A stretch of 64,000 nt of DNA from positions 479,001 through 543,000 of the forward strand of contig NZ_MDGP01000001.1 of assembly GCF_001747095.1 (NCBI RefSeq), given 5' to 3'. Below, one piece after another: positions 1-7,519 of this stretch (the first letter of the stretch is position 1; each line of letters starts with the position of its first letter). The notes under the pieces are model-generated. The model made no database searches and was not told the origin of the DNA. It saw only the letters and a program-made list of their open reading frames with translations. This stretch comes from Roseivirga sp. 4D4 (GTDB lineage: Bacteria > Bacteroidota > Bacteroidia > Cytophagales > Cyclobacteriaceae). The position numbers and the translations under genes are program-made.

Positions 1-47
1 TGGCTATCAAGGCTTCTTACAGCAACGCTTACTTAAGAAAGAAATAG
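1..47 (+). CDS. C-terminal end of a DUF4097-like exported protein (partial)
   Basis: The frame beginning at base 3 reads AIKASYSNAYLRKK and then a TAG stop at 45-47. This tail closely resembles the last residues of the two following proteins (SQYGNVFLRKN and TSDIYLRKG), so a third paralog of the same family ends here. Only the last 14 codons are inside the window, so domain content and start cannot be judged. The alternative frame 2 also stays open for a few codons but has no such similarity. Confidence 0.55.
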   Translation, partial: AIKASYSNAYLRKK

Positions 48-71
48 GCTTGTGGCTATAACCACACTATT

Positions 72-172
72 TAGAATCGTTGTCCTGAATTTATTTCAGG
101 ATCTAAAGAGTGCTAGTTTAAATAGAAGAGACGCTATATCCTGCCTGCAATAGCGGGCAGGGTTTAGAATTA
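72..172. repeat. REP-like dispersed intergenic element, copy 1
   Basis: The segment begins with TTAGAATCGTTGTCCTGAAT, contains a small hairpin (TCCTGAAtttatTTCAGGA), a second GC-rich hairpin CCTGCCtgcaatagcGGGCAGG, and ends with TTTAGAAT. The order of blocks (GTCxTxCxGAA, GATCTTA/GATCTAA, CCTGCCTGC-like stem, TTAGAAT) is shared with 7321-7430, so it is probably a dispersed non-coding element. Function is unknown. Confidence 0.5.
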
Positions 173-220
173 CCCTATGATCAACTGGCCATAATTAAAA
201 GGTCAAAAAACTCGAACATC

Positions 221-976
221 ATGAAATCAACAATCCTCACACTGGTAGGACTTTGTATAATGACAGTGACCAGCTTTGGTCAGGAAGAAGTTGTTACAGA
301 GTCTTTTCCAGTAAAGAAGTCTGATAAAATCACTTTAGATTTTAAGTATCCAGAACTTGTCCAAATCAAAACTTGGGACAAGGACGAAGTCCAGATCAAG
401 TCAACACTATACATCAATGGTGGTAAGGATAACGATAGTTTTGAACTGTCATCCGACAGGGAACGTGGAGCTATAAGAATCAAATCAAAAATCAAAAATC
501 TGGGTAAATTCAAAAACACTAGTTATTACATAGGCCGGAGCGATGATGAAGATGATGACCATGATGGAGATGTCATTATTTCAAAAAATGGCACGAATGT
601 AACCATAGGCAAAGGTGGAAAAAGCCGATATGATGGTGTCAGGGTTTCTGTCATTCTGGAAGTGATGGTTCCTAAGGGGGCTGACTTAACAGTCGATGCA
701 CAATATGGAATGGTAGAGGTGATTGACTTGCCGAGCAGCATTAATGTGGAAGCCAAATATGGAGGGGCAGACATCAGCCTTTCAGAATCTTCAATCGAAT
801 CACTTTGGGCCGCGACTTCCTGGGGGCAGATCTATGCCAATCTTTCCAAGAAGATGGACATTGGTGGAAATGATATGCCGGGGAAGGAAATGACTGCAAG
901 AATCCAGAACGGTCGAGGTAGCAAGTCTATTAAAGTAGATTCTCAGTACGGTAACGTCTTCTTGCGCAAAAACTAA
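221..976 (+). CDS. DUF4097-like exported protein, paralog A
   Basis: A 251-residue protein with a Sec signal peptide (residues 1-20, ending SFG-Q). The mature part is rich in short beta strands and repeats of the type 'VEVIDLPSSINVEAKYGG', which fits the right-handed beta-helix-like DUF4097/DUF2807 adhesin-type families. An acidic run (DDEDDDHDGD, about residues 109-118) could bind cations. It is followed after 3 bases by a paralog with the same architecture and preceded by the tail of another, so the three probably form one operon. In Bacteroidota such proteins often sit next to PspC-like genes, as here. The molecular function is not known; periplasmic or surface location is inferred from the leader. 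Confidence 0.75.
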   Translation: MKSTILTLVGLCIMTVTSFGQEEVVTESFPVKKSDKITLDFKYPELVQIKTWDKDEVQIKSTLYINGGKDNDSFELSSDRERGAIRIKSKIKNLGKFKNTSYYIGRSDDEDDDHDGDVIISKNGTNVTIGKGGKSRYDGVRVSVILEVMVPKGADLTVDAQYGMVEVIDLPSSINVEAKYGGADISLSESSIESLWAATSWGQIYANLSKKMDIGGNDMPGKEMTARIQNGRGSKSIKVDSQYGNVFLRKN

Positions 977-979
977 GTC

Positions 980-1669
980 ATGGAAAAGCTCAGTTTTATC
1001 ATTGTGTCAATGCTTATTACGCATATGACATTTGCGCAACAAGAAGTCTTTGAGAAGTCGATCGACTTCAAGGATCAGCGCATCGATTTGCAAGCAGATT
1101 TTGCGAGTCAGGTTTCCATTTCTAATTGGGATAAGAGGGAGGTGAAGGTCAAAATCACCTATGAATTAAATGGCGGTGAATTGAACGAGGCAGTCGAAAT
1201 TGACTTGCGAGAACAGGAACACCGCATTAGACTCAAATTAGATATTGATGAAAGAATGATGCGAAATGCGGATGTCAGGGATTGTGAGAAAGAAGACGCC
1301 ATGACTTGGGGAAGCAGAAATGGTCCACGTGTATGTGCTGATATCTTTGTCGAAGTGTTTTTACCTAAGGGGACCGACTTGGTAATGGAATCTGTGATTG
1401 CCGATATTCTGGTGAACGGGGAGTTTAAAGATCTCGATATTAAAACAGTAACAGGAGATATCGACCTGACCTGGCCCGAAAAACATGGGGCAGACATTCA
1501 GTTGAAAACAGTCAATGGCTCTATCTATACCAACTTTGATTTTAAAGCAACGAGGGATAAAGGCTTGCCAATTATCAGTTCTCATGATTTGGAAACCATC
1601 TACAAAGACGGTGGTCGCTACATGAAGCTGGAAACTGTGACAAGTGATATTTACCTAAGAAAGGGTTAA
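980..1669 (+). CDS. DUF4097-like exported protein, paralog B
   Basis: A 229-residue protein with a signal peptide (cleavage likely after TFA, residue 19). The opening of the mature domain ('DLQADFASQVSISNWDKREVKVKITYELNGG') parallels that of the preceding gene ('TLDFKYPELVQIKTWDKDEVQIKSTLYINGG' region), showing duplication. The second half holds strand-turn repeats (LVNGEFKDLDIKTVTGDIDL). Two cysteines (near residues 91 and 107) are present that paralog A lacks and may form a disulfide. The ATG follows the upstream stop by 3 bases, indicating co-transcription. No enzymatic motif is visible. Confidence 0.75.
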   Translation: MEKLSFIIVSMLITHMTFAQQEVFEKSIDFKDQRIDLQADFASQVSISNWDKREVKVKITYELNGGELNEAVEIDLREQEHRIRLKLDIDERMMRNADVRDCEKEDAMTWGSRNGPRVCADIFVEVFLPKGTDLVMESVIADILVNGEFKDLDIKTVTGDIDLTWPEKHGADIQLKTVNGSIYTNFDFKATRDKGLPIISSHDLETIYKDGGRYMKLETVTSDIYLRKG

Positions 1670-1678
1670 GGTTTGTGG

Positions 1679-1774
1679 GGTAAACGTCATTCCGGAATTT
1701 GTCTTTCCCCTTAATTTGATGAAAGAAAAATGTCCGGAATCTCGAAATGTTAAATACTCGGATGACAGTTTACC
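1679..1774. repeat. REP-like inverted-repeat element
   Basis: Outer arms GGTAAACGTCATTCCGG (from 1679) and CGGATGACAGTTTACC (to 1774) are imperfect inverted repeats. Inside, TCCGGAAT occurs at both 1691 and 1732, followed by a CTC. The GTCAT...ATGAC ends are also found in the element at 7321-7430. The element lies directly downstream of the DUF4097 operon and may act as a transcript end, but no T-run follows. Confidence 0.5.
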
Positions 1775-1946
1775 TCCTCAGAAAAGGTTAATTCTTGCTA
1801 TTTAGAAGTTAAAAAGCCTTAACAACTGTTAATTCCTGCTGAGTAATGCAACATTTTTTCGATTGGGCGCATCTATACTACAAAGGCAACCATTACTTCG
1901 GTAACCATTTCAAAAAGCCGGAGTCTAATAGAGAAAGAATAGGATA

Positions 1947-2222
1947 ATGTTTACTCAACCCACTTTGTACTTAGGAACCATGAACGGTCAACACAAAATT
2001 ACACTCAGCGGTGTGGTGTTCTATGTAGAAGAAGAATGCAGGAAGTTATTAACCGATCACCTCAACATCATCAATAGATCAAATTCGGCAGTCAAGTCGG
2101 AAGAAATGGTGGACGAAAAGATGGCAGAAATGCTATTAGATGAATTGAAAGAAGAAGGAAAAGAAGTGATCACCCAAAGCGCGGTAAAGCACTTTATCGA
2201 ACGAACAAGATATTTAAGATAA
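1947..2222 (+). CDS. Short PspC-N-terminal-like protein
   Basis: A 91-codon ORF. From the internal ATG at 1980 the product (MNGQHKITLSGVVFYVEEEC..LLTDHLNIINR) resembles the N-terminal 'INLGG..F.ID..AY..L..YL..I..HF' segment that precedes the PspC domain in Bacteroidota stress-response proteins, followed by an acidic helix with 'DEKMAEMLLDELKEEGKEVIT'. The hydrophobic PspC part is absent; the ORF ends with its own stop and a terminator 50 bases later, so it is either a naturally short stand-alone form or a remnant. Position next to DUF4097-like genes matches the common PspC neighbourhood. Start 1947 or 1980 cannot be decided; 1980 fits the family alignment better. Confidence 0.55.
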   Translation: MFTQPTLYLGTMNGQHKITLSGVVFYVEEECRKLLTDHLNIINRSNSAVKSEEMVDEKMAEMLLDELKEEGKEVITQSAVKHFIERTRYLR

Positions 2223-2272
2223 CCTGATTAGTTTTTGGTTTGAGGTAAATTAAAACAGGTGTTTTCTATCCC

Positions 2273-2304
2273 GATCCTGGCGTAACCCGTCAGGATCTTT
2301 TTTT
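2273..2304 (+). terminator. Rho-independent terminator after the PspC-N-like gene
   Basis: Perfect 7-bp stem GATCCTG (2273-2279) with CAGGATC (2291-2297) and a run of seven T at 2298-2304. Confidence 0.85.
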
Positions 2305-2448
2305 GTACTGTATTTGACAAAGAGCCAAGACTATGTCTATTGTTCTGATGGATAATTATGATATTCACTTCTCCAGATCGGAAATTCATAGATGGTTTGG
2401 GGAAAGAAGATTGTTATTTTTATTTGATTACCGCAATCGCTCAGTATC

Positions 2449-3678
2449 ATGACCAAAAGAAGACAATTTATAAAGAAGAGCGTGTTGGCCAGTATGTCAA
2501 CGCTAATCGGAACTGAGATCGTTTTTGGTGAGAAGATGGAAAGCGGCTACGAACCACTTTTTGTGCAGGACAATAATCCTCAAACCCTCTTCGGTAAACA
2601 TGCCGAAATGACAACACTCAACGATCGTCCTTGGAATATAGAAGCCAAGGCCCATTTATTGGACGATGAGGTTACTCCCGAGGACAGGATGTTTATCCGC
2701 AATAATGGTGTGATTCCAAAAAGAATAGATGCCAATACTTGGACATTGACCATTGAAGGGGAGTCTGCCCAGAGCCAAAAGACCTATACCCTAGAAGATC
2801 TTAAAACGAAATTCAAAGCTTATACCTATCAACTTACATTAGAGTGCGGAGGTAATGGCCGTAGTGAGTTTAATCCACCTGCAAAAGGAAATCAGTGGAC
2901 CATCGGAGCGGTATCTTGTGCTAACTGGACAGGTGTAAGGCTGAAAGACCTACTCGCTGATGTAGGGGTCAAAGATGATGCTGTCTATATCGGCTATTAT
3001 GGCAAAGACACACATTTAAGTGGTGACCCTAACAAGGTGGTTATTTCTAGAGGAATTCCCATCAAAAAAGGGATGCAAGACGAAACCTTGGTGGCCTATG
3101 CCATGAACGGCAAAGACATTCCTTTGGCCCATGGTTACCCTTTGCGTTTGGTAGCTGGAGGATTTCCAGCTTCAGCCTCTGGTAAGTGGATCAACAGATT
3201 GGTCGTTAGAAATATTGTCCACGATGGCCCCAAGATGACGGGTACAGCCTATCGAGTACCCTCAGAACCTGTGGCTCCTGGAACGGAAGTTCCTGATGAT
3301 AAGATGAAGATCATTGAGTCAATGCCTGTGAAATCATTGATTACCTACCCAAAGACTGGAGCTATAGTTAAAGAAGGCCAAAACTTCCAAGTGAGAGGCC
3401 ATGCCTGGGCAGGAGAGCTGAGTGTCGATAAGGTGGAGGTCTCTATTGACTTCGGTGCAACTTGGCAACGGGCCAAACTAGCTCGTGCTAGAAACAAACA
3501 TGCTTGGCAGCGATGGACTGCCGAAGTAAGCCTACCTCAGAAAGGCTATTATGAGGTTTGGGCAAGAGCAACTGATGCCAATGGCAAAAGTCAACCGATG
3601 GTGGTTCCGGGTTGGAATCCCAAGGGCTACCTCAACAATGCTTGTCATCGTATTGCGGTTAAAGTTGTCAAAGCCTAA
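2449..3678 (+). CDS. Sulfite dehydrogenase/oxidase, molybdopterin subunit (SorA-like)
   Basis: A 409-residue molybdoenzyme of the sulfite oxidase family, expected to oxidise sulfite to sulfate in the periplasm and pass electrons to a c-type cytochrome. It has a Tat leader (R4-R5 in KRRQFIKKS) as usual for proteins that load molybdopterin before export. The molybdenum-ligand cysteine lies in LECGGNGRSEF (C133), and the C-terminal third (about 285-405) is the Mo-co dimerisation domain with an Ig-like fold. The stop overlaps the start of the following cytochrome gene (TAATG), giving a SorA-SorB-type pair. Membership in the family is clear; sulfite as the substrate is inferred from the cytochrome partner. 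Confidence 0.88.
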   Translation: MTKRRQFIKKSVLASMSTLIGTEIVFGEKMESGYEPLFVQDNNPQTLFGKHAEMTTLNDRPWNIEAKAHLLDDEVTPEDRMFIRNNGVIPKRIDANTWTLTIEGESAQSQKTYTLEDLKTKFKAYTYQLTLECGGNGRSEFNPPAKGNQWTIGAVSCANWTGVRLKDLLADVGVKDDAVYIGYYGKDTHLSGDPNKVVISRGIPIKKGMQDETLVAYAMNGKDIPLAHGYPLRLVAGGFPASASGKWINRLVVRNIVHDGPKMTGTAYRVPSEPVAPGTEVPDDKMKIIESMPVKSLITYPKTGAIVKEGQNFQVRGHAWAGELSVDKVEVSIDFGATWQRAKLARARNKHAWQRWTAEVSLPQKGYYEVWARATDANGKSQPMVVPGWNPKGYLNNACHRIAVKVVKA

Positions 3679-4064
3679 TGAAGCATTTCACAACTATAAT
3701 TCTTTGCTTTCTGCTGTTTGTGATAATATGGGCATGCTCCGCTCCAGAGAAGACTGTAGACGAAGTACAAGCACCTGAAACTGAAGAACTGATGCTAGAT
3801 AAGAACGGTTTAGTTAACGCCCCAGGTAATAACCTAGTCTTTAGTCAGTGTTCTGGCTGCCATTCCATAAAGCTAGTCACACAAAACCGAGCTACCCGAG
3901 ATGGTTGGAAGAGCATGATCGTATGGATGCAACAAACGCAAAACCTTTGGGATTTGGGTGACAATGAAGTCAAAATTCTAGACTACCTCTCTACCCACTA
4001 TGCTCCGGCCCAACAAGGCCGTAGAACTAATTTGGAAGTGGGAGAGTGGTATGAACTCAATTGA
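3678..4064 (+). CDS. Lipoprotein mono-heme cytochrome c (SorB-like electron acceptor)
   Basis: A 128-residue protein with a hydrophobic leader ending in IWAC-SAP (lipobox cysteine about residue 20), so probably lipid-anchored in the envelope. One heme c site is visible, CSGCH at residues 58-62; the axial methionine is likely in the segment 'SMIVWMQQTQNL'. The ATG overlaps the TAA of the molybdoenzyme gene by one base, which implies translational coupling and a dedicated electron-transfer partner, as in known SorAB systems. It ends 12 bases from the convergent SDR gene with no clear terminator between them. Confidence 0.85.
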   Translation: MKHFTTIILCFLLFVIIWACSAPEKTVDEVQAPETEELMLDKNGLVNAPGNNLVFSQCSGCHSIKLVTQNRATRDGWKSMIVWMQQTQNLWDLGDNEVKILDYLSTHYAPAQQGRRTNLEVGEWYELN

Positions 4065-4076
4065 CCAACTAAGGTT

Positions 4077-4982
4077 CTAAACCTGAAACGCTTTCGTTAC
4101 CTCATCACAATAGTCATATAGCAGTTTTGCGTCATCCATGTTCCTAGCACTTTCAGCTTCTTCAATTACCTTGCAGTCAGCATGATAAGCTCCGTTGACT
4201 AGGTCTGTCTCAGACTGTATAGACAACATAACTTGAGTTGCAGCGCCTTCTTCGGGCTCCAACATGTTCATCAGAGCTATGGGGTGCTGTAGAACGAATA
4301 GTATTTTTTTGCCCATGGTCATATGACGTCCTAAATTCGTTTTGACAACCCCCGGATGAACTGAGACTGCTTTTAAATGAGGGTGTTTCTGGGCGAATTG
4401 CTTGGCAAGTAAGATGTCACCAAGTTTCGACTGTTGATATCTGGCCCTGGTCACGTAGTTATTCTCATCGACATCGGTTATTGCTTTTAGATCTATTCTC
4501 GGTGCTCCAAATCTTATATGACCTTTAGAAGAAAGCCAAACTTGTCTTTTGGTTATGTCAACCAATATTTTAGCCAAGAGAAAGTGACCAATTACATTGA
4601 CACCCATTTGCATTTCGAAGCCATCTTTGGTTTTGCCAGGAGGTGTAAACATTACGCCAGCGTTGTTTATGAGACAGTCAATTTGAGTGTATTTCTTTTT
4701 TATGTAGATCGCAAACTCCTGCACGGACTGAAGATCTCCTAAGTCAATGTTTTTTGAGACATCTAGTTGATGGTCTTCAAAGTTTAAGTTTGGTTTGCTC
4801 TTCAGTCTATTCTGAAAATCAAGCTGCAACTGTTCATTACGCCCTGCAACGATGACTGTGGCATTGGCCATTAATAAGGCTTCGGCATGAATGGCTCCTA
4901 GGCCTGAATACCCGCCAGTAATGAGAAATACCTTTCCGCTTAGGTCTTGATTTGCTATAATTTCAAAAGCTGTTCTTTTCAT
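4077..4982 (-). CDS. SDR-family NAD(P)-dependent oxidoreductase
   Basis: A 301-residue classical short-chain dehydrogenase/reductase. The cofactor motif TGGYSGLG is near residues 22-29, the NNAG motif near 106-109 and the catalytic YxxxK is YQQSK near 183-187, with the Ser of the triad in the preceding 'VWLSSKGH' strand. Length and the C-terminal segment resemble retinol-dehydrogenase/WW-domain-oxidoreductase type members, but the substrate cannot be read from sequence. It lies 97 bases downstream of an AraC regulator in the same direction, so it is a likely regulatory target. Confidence 0.85.
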   Translation of the reverse strand: MKRTAFEIIANQDLSGKVFLITGGYSGLGAIHAEALLMANATVIVAGRNEQLQLDFQNRLKSKPNLNFEDHQLDVSKNIDLGDLQSVQEFAIYIKKKYTQIDCLINNAGVMFTPPGKTKDGFEMQMGVNVIGHFLLAKILVDITKRQVWLSSKGHIRFGAPRIDLKAITDVDENNYVTRARYQQSKLGDILLAKQFAQKHPHLKAVSVHPGVVKTNLGRHMTMGKKILFVLQHPIALMNMLEPEEGAATQVMLSIQSETDLVNGAYHADCKVIEEAESARNMDDAKLLYDYCDEVTKAFQV

Positions 4983-5079
4983 GATTCACTTTTTTGGTTT
5001 ACACCTCAAAGGAATATTAAAGACAACGGACCTATGTGTTCTTTTCGCAGATTAACTTATGAATTTCGCAGGAAACAGA

Positions 5080-5997
5080 TTAATTCAGGTTTCTGTACTC
5101 ACTGGGGCTCATTCCTGTTTTAGACTTAAACAGTTTACTAAAGTTTTGAGGGTATTCGAAACCTAGTTGGAAGGCTACTTCACTCACTGACTCACCTGAG
5201 TTTAGCAGCTTGGTCTTTGCACGATCGATGAGATAGGAATGAATGTGGTCTTTAGCGCTTCTTCCCGTTTCTAACCTCAATAAATCGCTTAAGTATGGAC
5301 CGGACATATTTAACGCCTCACCACATTGTTCAATCGTAGGTGGGCCTTGTTGAACAAGTTCTTCTGAGTTAAAATAAGATTTTAGAAAGTGATCAAATTT
5401 TGAGATTAAATCTTTGTTGGCATTAGTGCGAGTATAGAATTGACGATCGTAATAGCGGCTGCTGTATTTCAGAATAGTCTCTAAGTTTTGGATAATGAGT
5501 TGCTGCGAATGACGGTCCATATTCTGATTGATTTCTTCTTCAATGGTATCCACCAAAGTATTAAGGAATTGCCTTTCCTTATCTGACAAGTGCAGAGCCT
5601 CGTTGTTGTCATATCCAAAGAAGGAATATTGGTCTATCATATTGCCCAGTTCCGATTTTCTAATTAGGTCTGGATGAAACAGAATGGTCCATCCATTAGA
5701 TGGTGTTGATATGTCAGCAAACTGAGCCGCATGAGAAAAGTTAGCTACCTGACCTGGACCTATAAATAGCATAGTGCCTTCCTGAAAGTCATAGGAGTTT
5801 CTTCCGTATTGAAAACTTCCTCTAATCTCTCGTTTCATGGCCATGTAATATAAGTCGCTTGTGAACCTCGCGGTACCAAGGTCTATCTTTGACTTCGGCC
5901 ATTTTCTTATGACGGTAATCAACGGGTGAGTAGGCGTCTTTGCATCCAGGAAGTTGTAGACCTCAGCAATACTCTTCACATGTATGATCTTTTCCAT
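5080..5997 (-). CDS. AraC-family transcriptional regulator
   Basis: A 305-residue regulator. The N-terminal two thirds form a cupin-like ligand domain; the C-terminal ~100 residues hold the two helix-turn-helix units, including the signature 'VAFQLGFEYPQNFSKLFKSKTGMSPSEYRN'. It precedes the SDR gene on the same strand. The upstream 200 bases to the lytic transglycosylase hold its presumed promoter. The inducing ligand is not known. Confidence 0.88.
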   Translation of the reverse strand: MEKIIHVKSIAEVYNFLDAKTPTHPLITVIRKWPKSKIDLGTARFTSDLYYMAMKREIRGSFQYGRNSYDFQEGTMLFIGPGQVANFSHAAQFADISTPSNGWTILFHPDLIRKSELGNMIDQYSFFGYDNNEALHLSDKERQFLNTLVDTIEEEINQNMDRHSQQLIIQNLETILKYSSRYYDRQFYTRTNANKDLISKFDHFLKSYFNSEELVQQGPPTIEQCGEALNMSGPYLSDLLRLETGRSAKDHIHSYLIDRAKTKLLNSGESVSEVAFQLGFEYPQNFSKLFKSKTGMSPSEYRNLN

Positions 5998-6205
5998 ATA
6001 CTGAAATTAGTTAATTAGTGCGTAAGTGAAGGTATGGGTCTGCCAGACTGCGTATCTATTCATTTCCAAGAAGTATGAATCTATTTCGCAGGGGGTAACT
6101 GGATTAGAGGCATATGTTTTTATGAAATAACTTGGCTCTTCCCAATTTGTCTCAATTGGGATATGGGAAACACGTTTTGACCTTTTTACATCATTACCTA
6201 ATGAC

Positions 6206-7177
6206 TTACTCTCCAAATCCCTTTTTGATCTCCTGAGCTAGTTGGTATACAGCCATGGCGTAGAGTGGACTATGGTTATACCGCGTAATTACATAGAAAT
6301 TATAGAGGCCGAACCAGTGTTCTGTCTTGCCCTCCTTATCAAATATAAGCATAGTGGCTGGAAGATCGGATTGCAGCTCTTCGGCAGGTTTAAAGCCTAT
6401 TTTGGTATAATCTGACACCTTGTTTTTTGGTCTTAGGGCTTGCTTTCTGAGTCCAGTGATCTTACGTGTCATCTCAGCCCTAGATGTGATTGGCTGCCCC
6501 TTTTTCCATCGATGTACCTTTAAGTAATTAGCGACACTGGCAATGGCATCTTCAGGGCTTTCCATCAGGTCGCGAGTACCATTTTCCTCAAAGCTCTTGG
6601 CATAAGCAATATAGCTGCTCGGCATAAACTGGGTATAACCCATAGCTCCGGCATAAGAACCTAGTACTTCGGTGATTTCTAATTCTTCCAGTTTGGATAG
6701 GGTCAAGAATTTTTCGAGTTCAGATTTGAAGAATTTTCCCCTTCGGGAATAGCCAAAGCCTAAAGTATATAAGGCATCCAACACCTTGTAAGAACCTTTA
6801 ATCCTACCGAAATAGGTTTCAACCCCTATAATGCCCAGTATAATTTCAGTAGGAACACCAGTATCAGTACTTACTCTTTCTAAAGTAGCTTTATGTTCCT
6901 TGTAGAATTCAATACCCGCATCAATTCGGCCTTGCTTGAGGAAGATGTTCCGGTATCGCTCCCAGGTCATGGTGCCTTCTGCAGGCCTTGAAATCTTATC
7001 AATAATCTCTTGTTGAAACTCTGCTTGATTCAAAACATCCATTACTTCTTCCTTAGTGAAGTGATCATGCTTGGCAGCATAATCAGCAGCGAATTTCTCC
7101 AGTGCGGCAGGGTCTACCTGAGCGAGGGAGGTAATAGTAATCAGTGATATAAGAATTCCAGAGAAGGTTTTGCGCAT
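6206..7177 (-). CDS. Lytic murein transglycosylase, MltB/SLT_2 family
   Basis: A periplasmic enzyme expected to cleave the MurNAc-GlcNAc bond of peptidoglycan giving 1,6-anhydro-MurNAc. The start at 7177 is chosen because it opens a proper signal peptide (MRKTFSGILISLITITSLAQ); an in-frame start 39 bases upstream would put charged residues in front of it. The catalytic glutamate is in ILGIIGVETYFGR, and the conserved 'SYAGAMGYTQFMPSSY' block follows. Length (323 residues) suits the family without the extra C-terminal peptidoglycan-binding domain. No lipobox is present, so it is probably soluble in the periplasm. Confidence 0.9.
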   Translation of the reverse strand: MRKTFSGILISLITITSLAQVDPAALEKFAADYAAKHDHFTKEEVMDVLNQAEFQQEIIDKISRPAEGTMTWERYRNIFLKQGRIDAGIEFYKEHKATLERVSTDTGVPTEIILGIIGVETYFGRIKGSYKVLDALYTLGFGYSRRGKFFKSELEKFLTLSKLEELEITEVLGSYAGAMGYTQFMPSSYIAYAKSFEENGTRDLMESPEDAIASVANYLKVHRWKKGQPITSRAEMTRKITGLRKQALRPKNKVSDYTKIGFKPAEELQSDLPATMLIFDKEGKTEHWFGLYNFYVITRYNHSPLYAMAVYQLAQEIKKGFGE

Positions 7178-7265
7178 TGAGTTGATATCTGTTTTCAAAT
7201 ATAGAACACGTAGCATACCGTCAAAGCCTTATCCTATTTACGGTTAATTTATTTGAAGTTTCCGG

Positions 7266-7314
7266 CTTCTATCTTCCAACTCCCAACTCCAGTCTTTAGT
7301 CTTCAACCTTCTTA
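7266..7314. repeat. Degenerate heptamer array (7 units)
   Basis: Seven consecutive 7-base units of consensus CTTCYAR can be laid out without gaps: cttctat, cttccaa, ctcccaa, ctccagt, ctttagt, cttcaac, cttctta. The same unit recurs at 7449-7497 and, perfect and in reverse complement, at 62091-62140. The spacer 7217-7519 contains only these arrays and the REP-like element between them. Confidence 0.7.
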
Positions 7315-7320
7315 ATCTAA

Positions 7321-7430
7321 GTCATCCCGAAGTATGAGGGATCTTAACCATCAAAATGAGCTTTCTACTTTCAGAATGGCCAAGATTCATCGCTGTTTCT
7401 ACCTGTTATGCAGGCAGGCTTAGAATGACG
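7321..7430. repeat. REP-like dispersed intergenic element, copy 2
   Basis: Begins GTCATCCCGAAGTATGAGGG and ends GGCTTAGAATGAC, giving short terminal inverted repeats (GTCAT/ATGAC). Internally it has GATCTTA and a hairpin CCTGttatgCAGG. Block order matches the segment 72-172. It is sandwiched between the two heptamer arrays. Confidence 0.55.
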
Positions 7431-7448
7431 TTCTAATAAAAACAAATG

Positions 7449-7497
7449 TTTCCAACTTCCCACTTCTAACTTTAGTCTCGCGTCTTCTAGCTCCTAA
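7449..7497. repeat. Degenerate heptamer array (7 units)
   Basis: Seven gap-free units: tttccaa, cttccca, cttctaa, ctttagt, ctcgcgt, cttctag, ctcctaa. Same consensus and orientation as 7266-7314. It ends 22 bases before the start of the PLP-enzyme gene, so it lies in that gene's leader or promoter region. Confidence 0.7.
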
Positions 7498-7519
7498 CAT
7501 AATTCTCTATCTTTCATGC

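Noticed and set aside
6007..6216. 69-codon minus-strand ORF between the AraC and MltB genes
   Set aside because: It needs a TTG start, overlaps the end of the transglycosylase gene, and shows no recognisable family pattern; not enough support for a gene.
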